A stretch of DNA of 64,000 nt, from positions 496,001 to 560,000 of the forward strand of contig CADCXD010000006.1 of the NCBI GenBank assembly GCA_902806575.1, written 5' to 3'. Position 1 is the first letter of the stretch; every line of letters begins with the position of its first letter. Position numbers and translations under genes: made by a program. The stretch is from Jackrogersella multiformis (lineage: Eukaryota > Ascomycota > Sordariomycetes > Xylariales > Hypoxylaceae). Shown piece after piece: positions 51,347-61,844 of this stretch. The notes beneath the pieces are model-generated. The model was given only the letters and a program-made list of their open reading frames with translations, had not been told where the DNA came from and did no database searches.

Positions 51347-52757
51347 ATGTTGGACTTCACAAACCTGACTAGTGCCCTTCGAAAAATATATCACAGAATC
51401 ATGACCAGGGAAGACCAGCAACTTGACATCATCGTAGTCGGATCGGGACTCGCCGGCCTGGCCGCGGCCCGTATCTTGCGGGAGAAGCATCGGGTCACTG
51501 TATACGAACGTGGCGAGCCTTCAGTCGCGACCGGAGGTCAGGGGATTGCAAACTTCCCTAACGCTATCAAGATCATGCAGCAAATGGGCTTTGACCCTGA
51601 GCGGACCGGTTCTGTTCCTATCCAGGGCTTTAGGACGGTCGACAAGCTCGGTAACCTAGTCTATGATACAGAATTCCCTTTTCAAGAGAAGTACGGCGCC
51701 CCCGCTTTATCTCACATGAGGGTCGACTTTAGAGCCGAACTTCTGCGCCTCGCTACGGCTCCGTCCAAGGATCTAGGTATCGGTGGCGAGCCCGCAAGGG
51801 TTATCTTCCAGAACGGTGCTAAAGACATCGCTCCGGAGGCCGGCGAGATCACCCTGGATGACGGAACGAAGGTTAAAGCAGATGTGATCATCGGTAAGTG
51901 CCATGCCATATTGCTGCTGTCCCCTGGGTTGCTAACGACAAGAAATTAGCTGCGGATGGCATCCACTCTCGCTTGAGACCGAAAATCGCTGGCCCGGACT
52001 GTCCTAAACCGAAGAAGAGCGGATTGACATGTTGCCGAGTGGCCGTCTCCGCGAACCAAGCCATCGAGGCTCTTGGCCGCCTGCCCGACTGGTGGCAGGA
52101 GCAGAAGACCGGCGATCGTCGTATTACAATCTTCGAGGCCCGTGATGGTACGGATCGCATCATGGTCCTGTACGGTCTCCGCCACACAAGTTATATGAAC
52201 ATGTCCTGTATCTTCGTAACACAAGAAGAGAAGGAGAGCACAACTAACTCCTGGTTCGCCGAAGGTGACCGCCAGGAGATGCTCGATATCTTCCACGACT
52301 TCGAGCCGAGCTTGCTAACGCTCATAAGGTAAGCAAACATATTTTTATTATACATGTTCGATGCTTTCGAGCACCAGTCGGAACTAACGGCCGTAGTGTG
52401 GCGACTGAAGTGAAGCTATGGGAGCTTCAGGACATTGAGCCGCTTGACTCGTGGACCGCAGGTCGTGCAATTCTCATCGGCGACGCCGCTCACGCGATGA
52501 CGCCGCTGCAGGGACAGGGCGCCAACGTTGGCATCGAGGATGCCGAGGCCTTCAAGCTCTTGATGCAGCCGGGCGTGACCCGCGGTGACGTCCCCGAGAT
52601 TTTGAAGCGGATAGAAAACGCGAGGAAACCCCGCGCTACGCGCATCCTCGCCAATACGAGAAGGACGAGCCGTGGTATCAAAGGAGACGAGAGATATAAA
52701 GTAATGGATGAGAACTGTACATACCACGGAATCTTCAAGGCCCTCGAGGGACGGTGA
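51347..52757 (+). CDS. FAD-dependent monooxygenase (FAD_binding_3 / salicylate-hydroxylase-like)
   Basis: A flavoprotein hydroxylase using NAD(P)H and O2; substrate unknown. Three exons, 51347-51893, 51950-52328 and 52397-52757, with introns of 56 and 68 nt give 428 residues. All three FAD signatures are present: the Rossmann GSGLAGLAAARILREKHRVT with YER shortly after, the central ADGIHSRLRP, and the C-terminal GDAAHAMTPLQGQGANVGIEDA. The GxGxxG begins only about 14 residues after an internal ATG at 51401, so that ATG may be the real start and would remove 18 residues. I give the first ATG. The protein ends soon after the GD motif (DENCTYHGIFKALEGR), as in compact single-domain members. No tailoring-enzyme cluster surrounds it, so a catabolic or detoxifying role is as likely as biosynthesis. 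Confidence 0.88.
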
Positions 52758-53619
52758 GACGTATTCAGGCGAAGCATTTCTCGAGATGACTTGAGGAAAG
52801 GGGTCTAGGAGATTCATTAGTCATCGACTGGAGACTCACGATGGTGCAACGAGTAATGACAACCACAAATGCATTTTGTTTTATAAATTATGTACTACAT
52901 ATCTAGAATATATAAGAGCTTACGGAGCGGAGTTTCTTTACACTACTTCTCGCTATTTAGTTAATTGTAAGCGTACATATCATATAGTAGAGAGGCGTCG
53001 AGGCACTCTTTCGTGGCCAATTAATATTTAGTGGCTTGCATTAGGTATGCAACGTAATTCCATAATCCTTCAGAGCGCAAGAGTACCTAGGTAGGTACCT
53101 AAGACGTCGATCTGAAGAAAAACATTTATGTCGCATCTTAAGACCTTTCTGCAAGCCGTCCCACCGCATGCAAAGGATATAAGCCACCACGTTCTAGAAA
53201 ATTGAAGGATCATGCATGGATGAGACACCAAATCAGAGAATATATCAGTCCAAGTTGAGCTGACATGACAGGTAGGTAGATATTGTGGAGAAATAATCTT
53301 CATCTATGTCGTCGTCTTCCCGGAATCGCAAAACGTGGGCATGTCCTTCTTGAGAATATATTGTTGTGGGGTACGAGACTAAGCCGCTCGAGGGAAGGCG
53401 CATAATATTTGGAACTTCTGGGCGAATCCGGTTGATAACCTGCTGAGCTAGAGCGTTGTAATTGTCTTAAACAACCCTCCCTCCAACATTTGCGTATAAT
53501 CAATATTAAATTCAAACCTGGTACTAAGTCTACCAGCCCACCAGGCCGAGATTTGTGTTAAGCCACATCGACCTTACTGTTACGATTTCTTCTAATTTGA
53601 TGTTCATTTCTAGCTCAGC
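52758..53619. other. Intergenic region between the monooxygenase and TatD genes
   Basis: About 860 bp without a supportable gene. A TACCTAGGTA element with flanking GGTACCTA lies near 53083. The last 100 bp, AT- and CT-rich, are probably the TatD promoter. Confidence 0.5.
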
Positions 53620-54678
53620 ATGGTGTCTGAAGGATTAGACTTGAGCGGCTTGCCCCATAAAGCGCCTTCCAAGCCTAAGAAGACACTGCGATATGCAGAC
53701 GTAGGCACGATGCCTCTCTCACCTTAATTCTGCTCATAACACCTGTGGGTATAGGTTGCAGTCACCGCTACTGCTGTCGAGTTCGAGGGGGTCTACCGGA
53801 ACAGGAAATACCACCCAGCCGACTTCGCAAACACATTAGATCGCGCTCTGGCTGCGGGGGTGGAAAAGGTTATGCTGACGGGCATGTCCCTCTCTGACGT
53901 TCCTATAAATCTCGCAATCGCACAATCTCGACCAGCACAGTGTTTTGTCACGATAGGTGTTCATCCATACCACGCCGCTGAGCTTGATGCTGAAGGGCCG
54001 AGGTATTTGGAGATGCTAGCAGAGAGGCTTCGGGTTGCTCTCGCTTTAACACCTTGCCCGGTAGCGGCTTTTGGTGAGCTGGGTCTTGATTACGACCGGC
54101 TAAACCATGCGCCCAAGGACGTCCAGATCCGCGCTTTCAAGGCGCAGCTGGACTTGTTCGTGGAAAACGCATGGGACCTACCCCTATTTCTGCACTGTCG
54201 AGCAGCATTCGACGACTTTGTCGAAATAGTGACGCCCTATCTCGGGCGGTTGCCAAGACGAGGCCTGGTGCATAGCTTCGTCGGGTCCACGGCGCAGATG
54301 GAGAAGCTCGCCGACCTCGGTTTCGGCATCAGCGTCAACGGGTTCAGTTTCAAAGACCGGGAGAGCCTGGAAATGATAGCTGCGATCCCGCTGGAGCGCC
54401 TGCAAATAGAAACCGATTCGCCATGGGGAGAGGTCAAGGGAGGAAGCGAGGTCGCAAAGCAGTACCTAGTTCATGCAGCGCCGCTGCCGCCGAGCAAGAA
54501 GAGGGATAAATGGGACGCGGCATGCATGGTCAAGGAAAGGAATGAGAGTTGTACGATCGAGAGAGTTGCATTTGTAGTTGCTGGCTTGAAAGGGGTCGCT
54601 GTACATGATGTCGCCGAGGTAGCATGGAGGAATAGCGTTGATATGTTTGGGCTTGGTCTAATTGACGAGACTATGTGA
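53620..54678 (+). CDS. TatD-family metal-dependent hydrolase (TATDN1-like)
   Basis: TatD proteins are TIM-barrel, metal-dependent deoxyribonucleases or hydrolases; eukaryotic TATDN1 homologues have been linked to DNA degradation and repair. Two exons, 53620-53700 and 53755-54678, with a 54-nt phase-0 intron give 334 residues. Likely metal or catalytic residues are in order: H97 in TIGVHPYHA, E135 in GELGLDY, H174 in LFLHCRAAF, H200 in GLVHSFVGS and D248 in ETDSPWG. KDRNEP-like KERNESC and the VAWRNSVDMFGL ending match the TATDN1 branch rather than bacterial YcfH types. Exon 1 encodes LRYADV, which continues into VAVTATAVEFEG; skipping the intron would stop early. Length and motif complement look intact. 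Confidence 0.92.
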
Positions 54679-55499
54679 GAATTTTATTAATTATCTACCT
54701 AGGTAGGTACCTACCCAGGTACTGCAGTTGTTGAAATGAATCCAAATAATAATTATTCATGTATTTCTTGATGTTAAATTGAGAAGCTGTTAATCCTTTT
54801 AATACGAATAATTCGAGATAAAATACTAGGTGCCCATATATGCATCTATCTACTTAGGTAAGTATTCATTATCGATATGTATCTAGGAATGTATTAGTAG
54901 CTCTACATTGTAGCATTGTCGCATTAGTAATATTAGTGATCGGACCTTAAGCTATAAAAGGATTAGTAAGATTCACGTGACTCCCCGTTTTTATGTTACA
55001 CACGTGCATCGAATCAGAGCATCGACGCGATTTCTCGTGAGTTTCGCTAATTTTATGTTCACTAATTTTATGTTCACTAATCATTAAATCATAACCTCGG
55101 GTTTTCTTGCTTTCTTGACTATTGACTTACCTAGGTCTATACAGATTGGCTTAGAGTGTCCAAGCGCTGGCTTAGGTTTCACGAGCCAGTTAGGTGCTTA
55201 CGAAGAAATTAGGGCACTCTGCGGCGGCGAAGGAATCTCTTGATACTGCATTCTGCACTCGGTGTGGGTGTAAGAGCTGGCCTAGCTCTCTTGACCTTGT
55301 GGCCGAGCACCCAACGCTTTCTATTACCGGAGGAAGCAGAGGAAGCAGAGAGGGGAAAAGGCGAGCCTTATCAAGGCTTCATAGGAGGGTGCAACATTAG
55401 CCCCCCTGAGCCGATACGGAGCAGAGCACCTAGGAGGAGGCTTTTTGCTTTCTATATTGGTGTACAAAATGTGGCATAAACCCCTGTCCGTGCCTATCT
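54679..55499. other. Intergenic region between TatD and the bZIP gene
   Basis: About 820 bp, AT-rich at first. A TACCTAGGTAGGTACCTACC cluster lies at 54693-54712, directly after the TatD stop. A duplicated AATTTTATGTTCACT-type segment lies near 55050-55080. The open frames at 55194-55479 have no family signature; they are probably leader sequence of the bZIP gene. Confidence 0.5.
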
Positions 55500-57943
55500 A
55501 TGTCCTCAATGTCCCAGCAATATTCCCAGCCATATACTACCGACACCAACATTCAGTCCGAATACCTTGGTGACGACCCGCAAGTCTTTAGAGGACAGTA
55601 TAGCCAGTCTAATCCTGCACACAACCACTTGTCAGAACCTCACTTGACAACTGCAATACCATCATTTTCCTTCAGCGTTTATCACCCTCTCACTTCTTCT
55701 GGTGTGATAGAACCTCCAGCTCCCAGCCGCGTAGATGAAGCCCCTAGTCTGTCCACTGGAAATTCACTGGCCCAACACGCTTCTTGGAATGGTGGTGTAC
55801 AATCAATTGCCCAACCAGAGCACAGCAGCCTTCAATTAGCTACTAGTGGGACACCGGCATCGCTGGCGGAAGTACCACCGATGCGATACGATCACACCGA
55901 CCTAGCCGTGCTTAATGCTGAGCAGTACGGTGAGGGCCAATTTTTGGGACGGCCTGCTTCTAAAGCGCATCCGAAGCCAAATGCTTCTGCTGTTACCGTC
56001 GAGAATGCTCCTAATCCGAGGAAGAGGGGGAGAAAACCATCAGATAATGAGCAAAGGGAACCGACCGAGGATAACAAGAGGACTAGAGGTCGCCCACGTC
56101 TTGTGACGAAAGACCAGACTCCTAGCGAGGTTAGTGGAAGTTCAGAATTCCTCTCTTTCGCCAAGTACCCTCCTTTATAAATACCGTCGTACCGTATTTT
56201 AAGCTCGTAAATCCCCAATCTATACCTAAATATGCATGCTTACCTCCAGCCTAGCGTCGACGAACCCAAATTCGACTTGCACAGAGGGCATACCGCAACC
56301 GAAAGGAGAGTGCCATCACAGACCTCCAAGCGAAGATCGACGATTTAAAAGGTGTGAACGACGAGATCAACAGTGCATATAAAAACCTCTTTGAATATGC
56401 GTCACAGCGCGGGCTTCTGGCCCAAGCGCCCGAATTCGGACAGCAACTCCAAAGGCTTCAGACTCTTATCAAGCAAACACACGAACAGGAAAGCCTTAAA
56501 GTTAGTAGCGACCAGGACAGTCCAGACGGGAACTCTGATGATGGCATCCGTGAAATACAGAGGACCAAAGACAGCCCCGTCTTGAATAAAGCACCTGTTA
56601 CCACACTGCCCGAGAGCCAACCAGCGCAGTTATGGGCTGGGGTGCACGTGTCGCACGAACCCGAGATTCAACAAGAAGTGCCGGGTAGCACGTCTAACCT
56701 TGACCCTACGTTACATGATCCTCAAGCGCAACAGTATGAGATCGTCACGACACCAACTCCCAACAACGCCAGCTTTGGGATCTATCCCTTGATCGAGTCG
56801 ACTTTCTCGAGTGCGTCGTATTCCTCTTGGGCTCAACACCCTTGGAACCGACTCACTGGCCCTCAGACGATGGCTTTTAACGAGTGGTCATTTGCTCGGA
56901 GGTTGCACCGCACTGCCGTCGAAAAAGCAGCAACCCTCATCCACATGACCTGTCCTCCCCCATCGAGGGTATCGCGGGTTTTTGGCTTCGTCATGTTGTT
57001 TGAAACTGTTGACGAGATCAAGGCGCGAACGTTGGCAACGTTGAATCGGGTTAGGCACGAACCCCTTAGTTATTGGGAGCATCCTTTCCATAGGCTCGGT
57101 GGCTCCGGTACCCATTTCGATGGGCCCAATAGCCTCTCGGGGTCGTCCACTTATCAGAGTACAGGTTTCGGTACAGGGCCCTTCAACGAGCCGACGACGA
57201 GGGTACGTGACACGCTATTAGGGGCATCGCAGTACATCAATATGGATGGTTGGGAAGGCACTTGGTTTGACTCGGGCGAAGTCGAGACCTATCTAGCGCA
57301 GAACGGGGTGGTCATCCCGACAGCAGCCGATATATACACCGTCGAGATCCAACCTGGCGCGTTTTCCGACGTGCACCCTCAACCTCAGATCCAGCTCATG
57401 CAGACCATACCTCCGAATGCTATGTCTATGCCATATGGAAGCCAAAACTTCACTCCTGGATTGTCTGCCGATGTTCCGCCAGTGACAACTGGGCCTGCTG
57501 GGCCTACGTTTTCAGCAGGATTGAATGCTGCTGCTCCAATAGATCCCAGCCTTCCTATGGTACGAGAAGACAGTTGGCCTCCGGTCTCTGTTACCTCCAA
57601 TCTCTACGGGACTATACCTACCACAGACGGAGGCGTCCCAAGCTTTACAGGCTTCGACAGCATGGCTACTAATGTCTTCCCTAACTCTATGTCATACATA
57701 TACCCACATCATGAACCCGCAGCTCCGACTCCGGCACCGGCGCCGAAGACGGTTATCCTGGATGTAAATAAATTCATCGGAGGTAAGTTCACCACCCCTA
57801 CCCCTACCCCCTTAATCGATGCCGGGATGACGGCTAATATTATACTAGATTTGATATCCAACGCCACTTGCCTCGGACGCTCTCCCGCTTTTAGGCCGAA
57901 AGATATCGTGAGCACCTTTTGGGGTGCTGTGATTTCCGACTAA
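55500..57943 (+). CDS. bZIP transcription factor with two AT-hooks
   Basis: A nuclear DNA-binding regulator. Two exons, 55500-56129 and 56255-57943, with a 125-nt phase-0 intron give 772 residues. Residues 1-170 are polar and Gln/Ser/Pro-rich. Two AT-hook-like basic motifs follow (RKRGRKP at 174-180 and RTRGRPR at 194-200). The basic region RRRTQIRLAQRAYRNRKE occupies 211-228, split from the AT-hooks exactly by the intron, and the zipper has L234, L241, I248 and L255. The basic-region pattern QxRxAQRAYRxRK is the fungal type related to Yap/AP-1. The C-terminal half contains a FARRLHRTAVEKAATLIHM / RVSRVFGFVMLF segment and ends with VLDVNKFI plus CLGRSPAFRPKDI, a conserved layout in Pezizomycotina bZIPs of this class. 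The long linkers are disordered-looking. Target genes are unknown. The intron uses TAG at 56252-56254; the nearby upstream CAG would break the frame. Confidence 0.88.
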
Positions 57944-58255
57944 CGAGCAATGAACAACGAACAATGAACAATGGAAGGTGTGGCAAGTTCAGCGTGCTTT
58001 GTCTGTTTATATACATACCTACATATTGGATTTATGAATGGATTTAACTGGGCGGTATATTCACTTGTCAGCTCTACTTATATACTAAGGTTATATGGAC
58101 TGAAAATGTTTGGGCGTATTAGAAAACATAAACTTGGAGTGGTATCTATCTTTCTTTACTTTATTACATGTCAGGAGTTCAGGATCAAGGGGTATATACA
58201 CGTGTATCTACCTATCCATATAACCAGAGCTGTTCGCTCGCATACGGAATATACT
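57944..58255. other. Convergent 3' intergenic spacer
   Basis: This 312-bp spacer separates the ends of two convergent genes (bZIP and LYR). It starts with AACGAGCAATGAACAACG-type short direct repeats (CAATGAACAA twice at 57948-57971). No gene or clear polyadenylation signal could be assigned. Confidence 0.45.
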
Positions 58256-59651
58256 CTACACTCTACGAATCCGTAACCGATTGTCCGGCTTACGTGGTTG
58301 GAAGCGAGGTTTGCTCTCTTCGAAGTTCCCCTTCGGGCGAGGGACGTGTTCCCTCCATTCTTTGCCGTGAACCTCCCGCAACTTGTCCTCCCAGCGCTGC
58401 TGCTTCTCGGCGGCCATTTGCGCTTTCTCCTGCCTTGCAAGCTCGGCTTCTTCCCTGATTAGCTTGCGTATGGCGTCGGCCCGCGCGATCTGGTCCATCC
58501 GCTCGCGAGTTAGCACTTCGTGCAGGTGCGCGATGCCGTGATCTTGGAGCGTCTGGCGGTAGGTGTTCCCCTTTATCATTTCAGCACGTGTGGCCCGCGC
58601 CTCTCGGATCTCTGGGGGCAGAGTGCTGTCGTCATCTCCGCCCCTTATTTTGTCAATGTCGCTACCGACATACTTCCCCTCCAGCGGAAACCGCCGTTCC
58701 AACGCCTCGCCAACAATCCACTCCCACTCGTCCTCGAGGTCAGCATCCGGCAGCTCGTTCTCCCACATTTCCTCTATGGACCTTGCGCGCAGGATCCGCT
58801 TGAAGATCTTTTGGGTGAGGACTCGGCTGAGCAGCGGCGACTGAGGCTTCCCGATGCGCAGAAAGGGGAAGTCGAACGCCTGCTCCAACTGCGGGACCTT
58901 GCGGCGCCCGGTCCCGCCGAGCTCGGAGAAGGGGCGCGGCCGCGACGGCGTGATATAGACCGGTTTGGGGTCGGGGTTCTCAGGTGTAGGGGCCGGCGTC
59001 GCGTTGACGAGGAGAGGGATGGTGTCGGGCCGCGGCGCGCTGTTCGGTTTGGGCGGGTTGCGGCTGTTCGGCGGGTGTTTCTCCTTTGCGGCGAGGGTGC
59101 GGTTGCGCTCGTCGAGGCGGGCACGCAGGAAGGTTATTATGGAGTCGTAGTCGGGGTTGGGAGAGGTAGAAGTGGCAGTAGAAGCAGGAGAGGAAGAGGA
59201 GGCGGCTGCGGAGCGCAAGACCCCGAGCATCTTGTACCCCGTCTTGAGGGCCGGGTACACGAGTCGCGGGCTGACGTCGTCGAGGTTGCGGCGGAAGGTT
59301 CGCCGGATCAGGTGTCGGATGGGGTTGGCAGGTCCCCAGGCCGTGGCCAGGTCATCGGGGAGAGGGATTTGGGTGGCTTGCTCGAGGAGAGCGCGGTAGA
59401 GGGCGAAGCCTAGGTAAGTTATTATCGTGTTAGTCAAGGTACCTTAGGTAGGGGGTGGGATATGGACATGGGATTCAGAGACATATAGATCTATATATAT
59501 CTATAGATTTATACATACAGACTTATATAGATATAGATGCTATAGAAATAATGGGATGGGGATGGGGATGGGTAAGAATCACAAGGAGATGAATCGTATT
59601 ACATGCTGTCCGATGCCGTGAGTTGCGAGCTGGTATGAAAAGACCTGGCAT
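58256..59651 (-). CDS. LYR-motif (complex1_LYR-like) protein
   Basis: LYR proteins are small helical adaptors, mostly mitochondrial, that bind acyl carrier protein and help assemble respiratory complexes or Fe-S proteins. Two exons, 59651-59603 and 59409-58256, with a 193-nt intron give 400 residues. The LYR tripeptide is at 20-22 in SRHRTACFALYRALL, created by the splice junction just three codons upstream. A PIRHLIRRTFRRN helix follows, then a conserved Phe/Tyr-containing KTGYKMLGVL. The remaining ~320 residues are unusual for a LYR protein: a Pro/Ala/Ser-rich linker, a central RPFSELGGTGRRKVPQLEQAF block and a long charged helical region (RKLIREEAELARQEKAQMAAEKQQR) that looks coiled-coil. 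I know such extended LYR proteins only as fungal hypotheticals, so function is not assigned. The first exon was chosen because it alone restores the SRHR-ACxALYR pattern. Confidence 0.82.
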
Positions 59652-60256
59652 AGGGGCATCGACGCTCTTCAGGTGTTCGAACACCCTCTCTTTTGTCCAC
59701 TTCTGAGTCTTGTAAATACAAATACTCGGATGGGAATTGAATTGAATTGAGGGAAGTTTTTACTATTCGATTACCTAATCGACGGAACCATTTCCGCGCT
59801 GACTTAGCATATGCGACGTCACGTGCGCGTTTAGTACCTGGGTACCTATGTAGCTAGGTACCCTAGGTACCTAGGTACATTCCAGCGCAATAGTCACGAT
59901 CGAGTAATGCCTGGTATGACCAGTGCCAGTAATCTTTGAATGAAGGTTAAAGTAGGAATTGTTAATTCATTGCTTATTCATGCTAGAAATTCCAGGAATA
60001 GGTAATCCTTCTAACTCCCATCTCGAATTGTCCACTGGTGACTCCTGCATGATGATTCCGACCTCGCTATGATGTTACGAGTTCGCCGGTGGACTACCCT
60101 CCCTGTACTGTACGAGTACGGATATCTCCTCTAAGCGAAAACAGTCAAGTCGTCATATAAACTCTTCCTAGAATCTCATGTAGAATGTTGGAGGTTGCAC
60201 ATTCCTCGTCAAATAAAATCCCCAGTTAAACTCTCAGGTTCGTGCATGTCACCATC
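59652..60256. other. Spacer between the LYR and MMS2 genes
   Basis: About 600 bp. Bases 59834-59878 hold a dense cluster of TACCTGGGTA, GTACCTA and TACCTAGGTA units that could fold into several hairpins. It is probably the LYR promoter (minus strand) plus the MMS2 3' region. No gene seen. Confidence 0.5.
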
Positions 60257-60955
60257 CTAATGGCCAGGATAGACTGATCCTTCGGGTGGTTGAGGAAGTT
60301 TCTTGCACTGACTCGACGCCATATACCTATAGTTGGTTGTCAGCTATCATCTCGTTAAGGTCGTATATGGTCCCAACATAGATCCAACATGATATGTCCG
60401 GAAGCCTCCGCTATGTTGAACCAAACCGAACTCTACTAACCTTCGAAGCTCAATCAGAATAGTCTCCATGGTATTATCTCTCTTCCAAGTTGCCAGGCAA
60501 GGTAATTGGCTCGGGTCTACCTTTCCATTCTTCTGGTTGACGCATGGGAGGTTGACTTGGCTGACGAATTGGATCACGGGTGGCTTGTCGGGGTATTGTT
60601 CGCCGCAGTGCATCTTGACGGAATAGATTCGGTTCTCGTGTACGCTCTGATTGTAGCCGTGATTAGTTCGATTCCCCTTTCTAATAAAAGATACACGTGT
60701 TGCAACTGACGTGAGGAGGTCCCAGAATAGTGCCGTTCCAGTCGGACATCAGGAGATCTTCCGGGTTGTCTAAGCCATAAGAGCAGGCCTCTATCGTAGG
60801 TATCATAGATTACAGGTCAGCAAAAGCGTGAAAGCCCAGTTTGCAAGACAAGTACGCCTCGTCTGCATAGAATAGACTATACCAGCTCCCAAGCCCTTCT
60901 CTCCCTTTTCCAACTCCTCGAGGAGGCGGAAATTTCGGGGGATTTTGGCGCTCAT
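60257..60955 (-). CDS. MMS2: Ubiquitin-conjugating enzyme variant MMS2 / UEV1
   Basis: The catalytically inactive E2 partner of Ubc13; together they build K63-linked ubiquitin chains in post-replication DNA repair. Four exons, 60955-60883, 60790-60711, 60646-60441 and 60326-60257, with introns of 92, 64 and 114 nt give 142 residues, the usual UEV length. Sequence runs KIPRNFRLLEELEKGEKGLG, SYGLDNPEDLLMSDWNGTILGPP, NRIYSVKMHCGEQYPDKPP, VNQKNGKVDPSQLPCLATW and NTMETILIELRRYMA, ending KLPQPPEGSVYPGH. The region that holds the active-site cysteine in true E2s lacks it here, as expected for a UEV. Missing the third intron would replace the conserved LPQPPEG tail by an unrelated extension, so that splice is well supported. 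Confidence 0.94.
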
Positions 60956-61840
60956 GTTCGATGCGATGTAGTAAGTGTCAGGTATTGAAGGACACCGTTT
61001 AATGTGCAAGGTATTTTGCAAGGTATTTGTACTTATGTAGATAGTTTGCTAAATCGTCCTGGTTGTGTTTTTCGGAATGTAGCTGGAGCTTGTTTGGATT
61101 GTAGGAGAGAAGATAAGTGATGCAGCCTCACGGTGACGGTGATTAAAGATGCAACATGGTGGGGTTCATCAGGCGCTGTAGTACTTGTACCTAGGTACTT
61201 ACTTGGAGGGGAAGAGGGACGGAGGTCCCGCCGTACTGGCACAGGTCCCTAGTAAGTGGTTTCAAGATTTACTTTAGTGAGACATTCTTAGCATATTCCA
61301 GAATCCGCCAAGACCTACGGATGCTGTAAGTAAGTACCTACCTAGGTACCGGTAGGTATTCATGACCACTTTTAACTCTTCACAATTGGGACATTTAGAA
61401 TTTGTATTTTATAATGATGATTCATAATTCCAGTTTCTATTAATTATTTTTGATCTTATTTGTTACGAGCAAATTGTTAAGAAAACCTGATCATAAGCAA
61501 ACTTATTAGGGATCTGTGGCTTAGACCTATGGCGCAGGTTGATTAGTCATCGCTAATTTCTCGGCAAGCGCTAAGTACCTAGGTAGCTAAGACTTGTGAC
61601 GAATCTGGCAAGAACCTTGGAAGCTCTAAACTTTAGAAGCTTACTTTACACAGGTAGGTACAATATAACTGAGACTTGAACGTCTCATGAACCTTTTTGT
61701 CTTTGTTTAATTACCTAGGATAACTTTATAAGGATAACTTTATACATTTTGAGAATAGACACATCTTAAAACTTTCATTTTCATTTTCGAACCTCAAGCA
61801 GTTTTCGTCAGATGGATTCTACTCAACCTGATTGGCCAAG
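60956..61840. promoter_or_regulatory. Divergent promoter region between MMS2 and MON2
   Basis: This 885-bp stretch separates two divergently transcribed genes. It contains TACCTAGGTA-type units near 61190 and 61337, AT-rich DNA at 61400-61470 and a TTTTCATTTTCATTTTCG pyrimidine tract just before MON2. It is likely to carry both promoters; no individual factor site is identified. Confidence 0.45.
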
Positions 61841-61844
61841 ATGA
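61812..61844 (+). promoter_or_regulatory. Upstream ORF whose stop overlaps the MON2 start (ATGA)
   Basis: A ten-codon frame starts at the ATG at 61812 and ends at the TGA at 61842-61844. That TGA overlaps the MON2 ATG (61841-61843) as ATGA. If both lie in the mRNA, MON2 would be reached by leaky scanning or by re-initiation after termination. Confidence 0.5.

Noticed and set aside
45572..52757. Thioesterase and FAD monooxygenase as a secondary-metabolite cluster
   Set aside because: They are 5 kb apart, no polyketide synthase, NRPS, terpene synthase or P450 is nearby, and the flanks are housekeeping genes.
58520..59413. 297-codon frame antisense to the LYR gene
   Set aside because: Arg/Gly/Val-rich translation typical of the opposite strand of a GC-rich coding exon; no domain.
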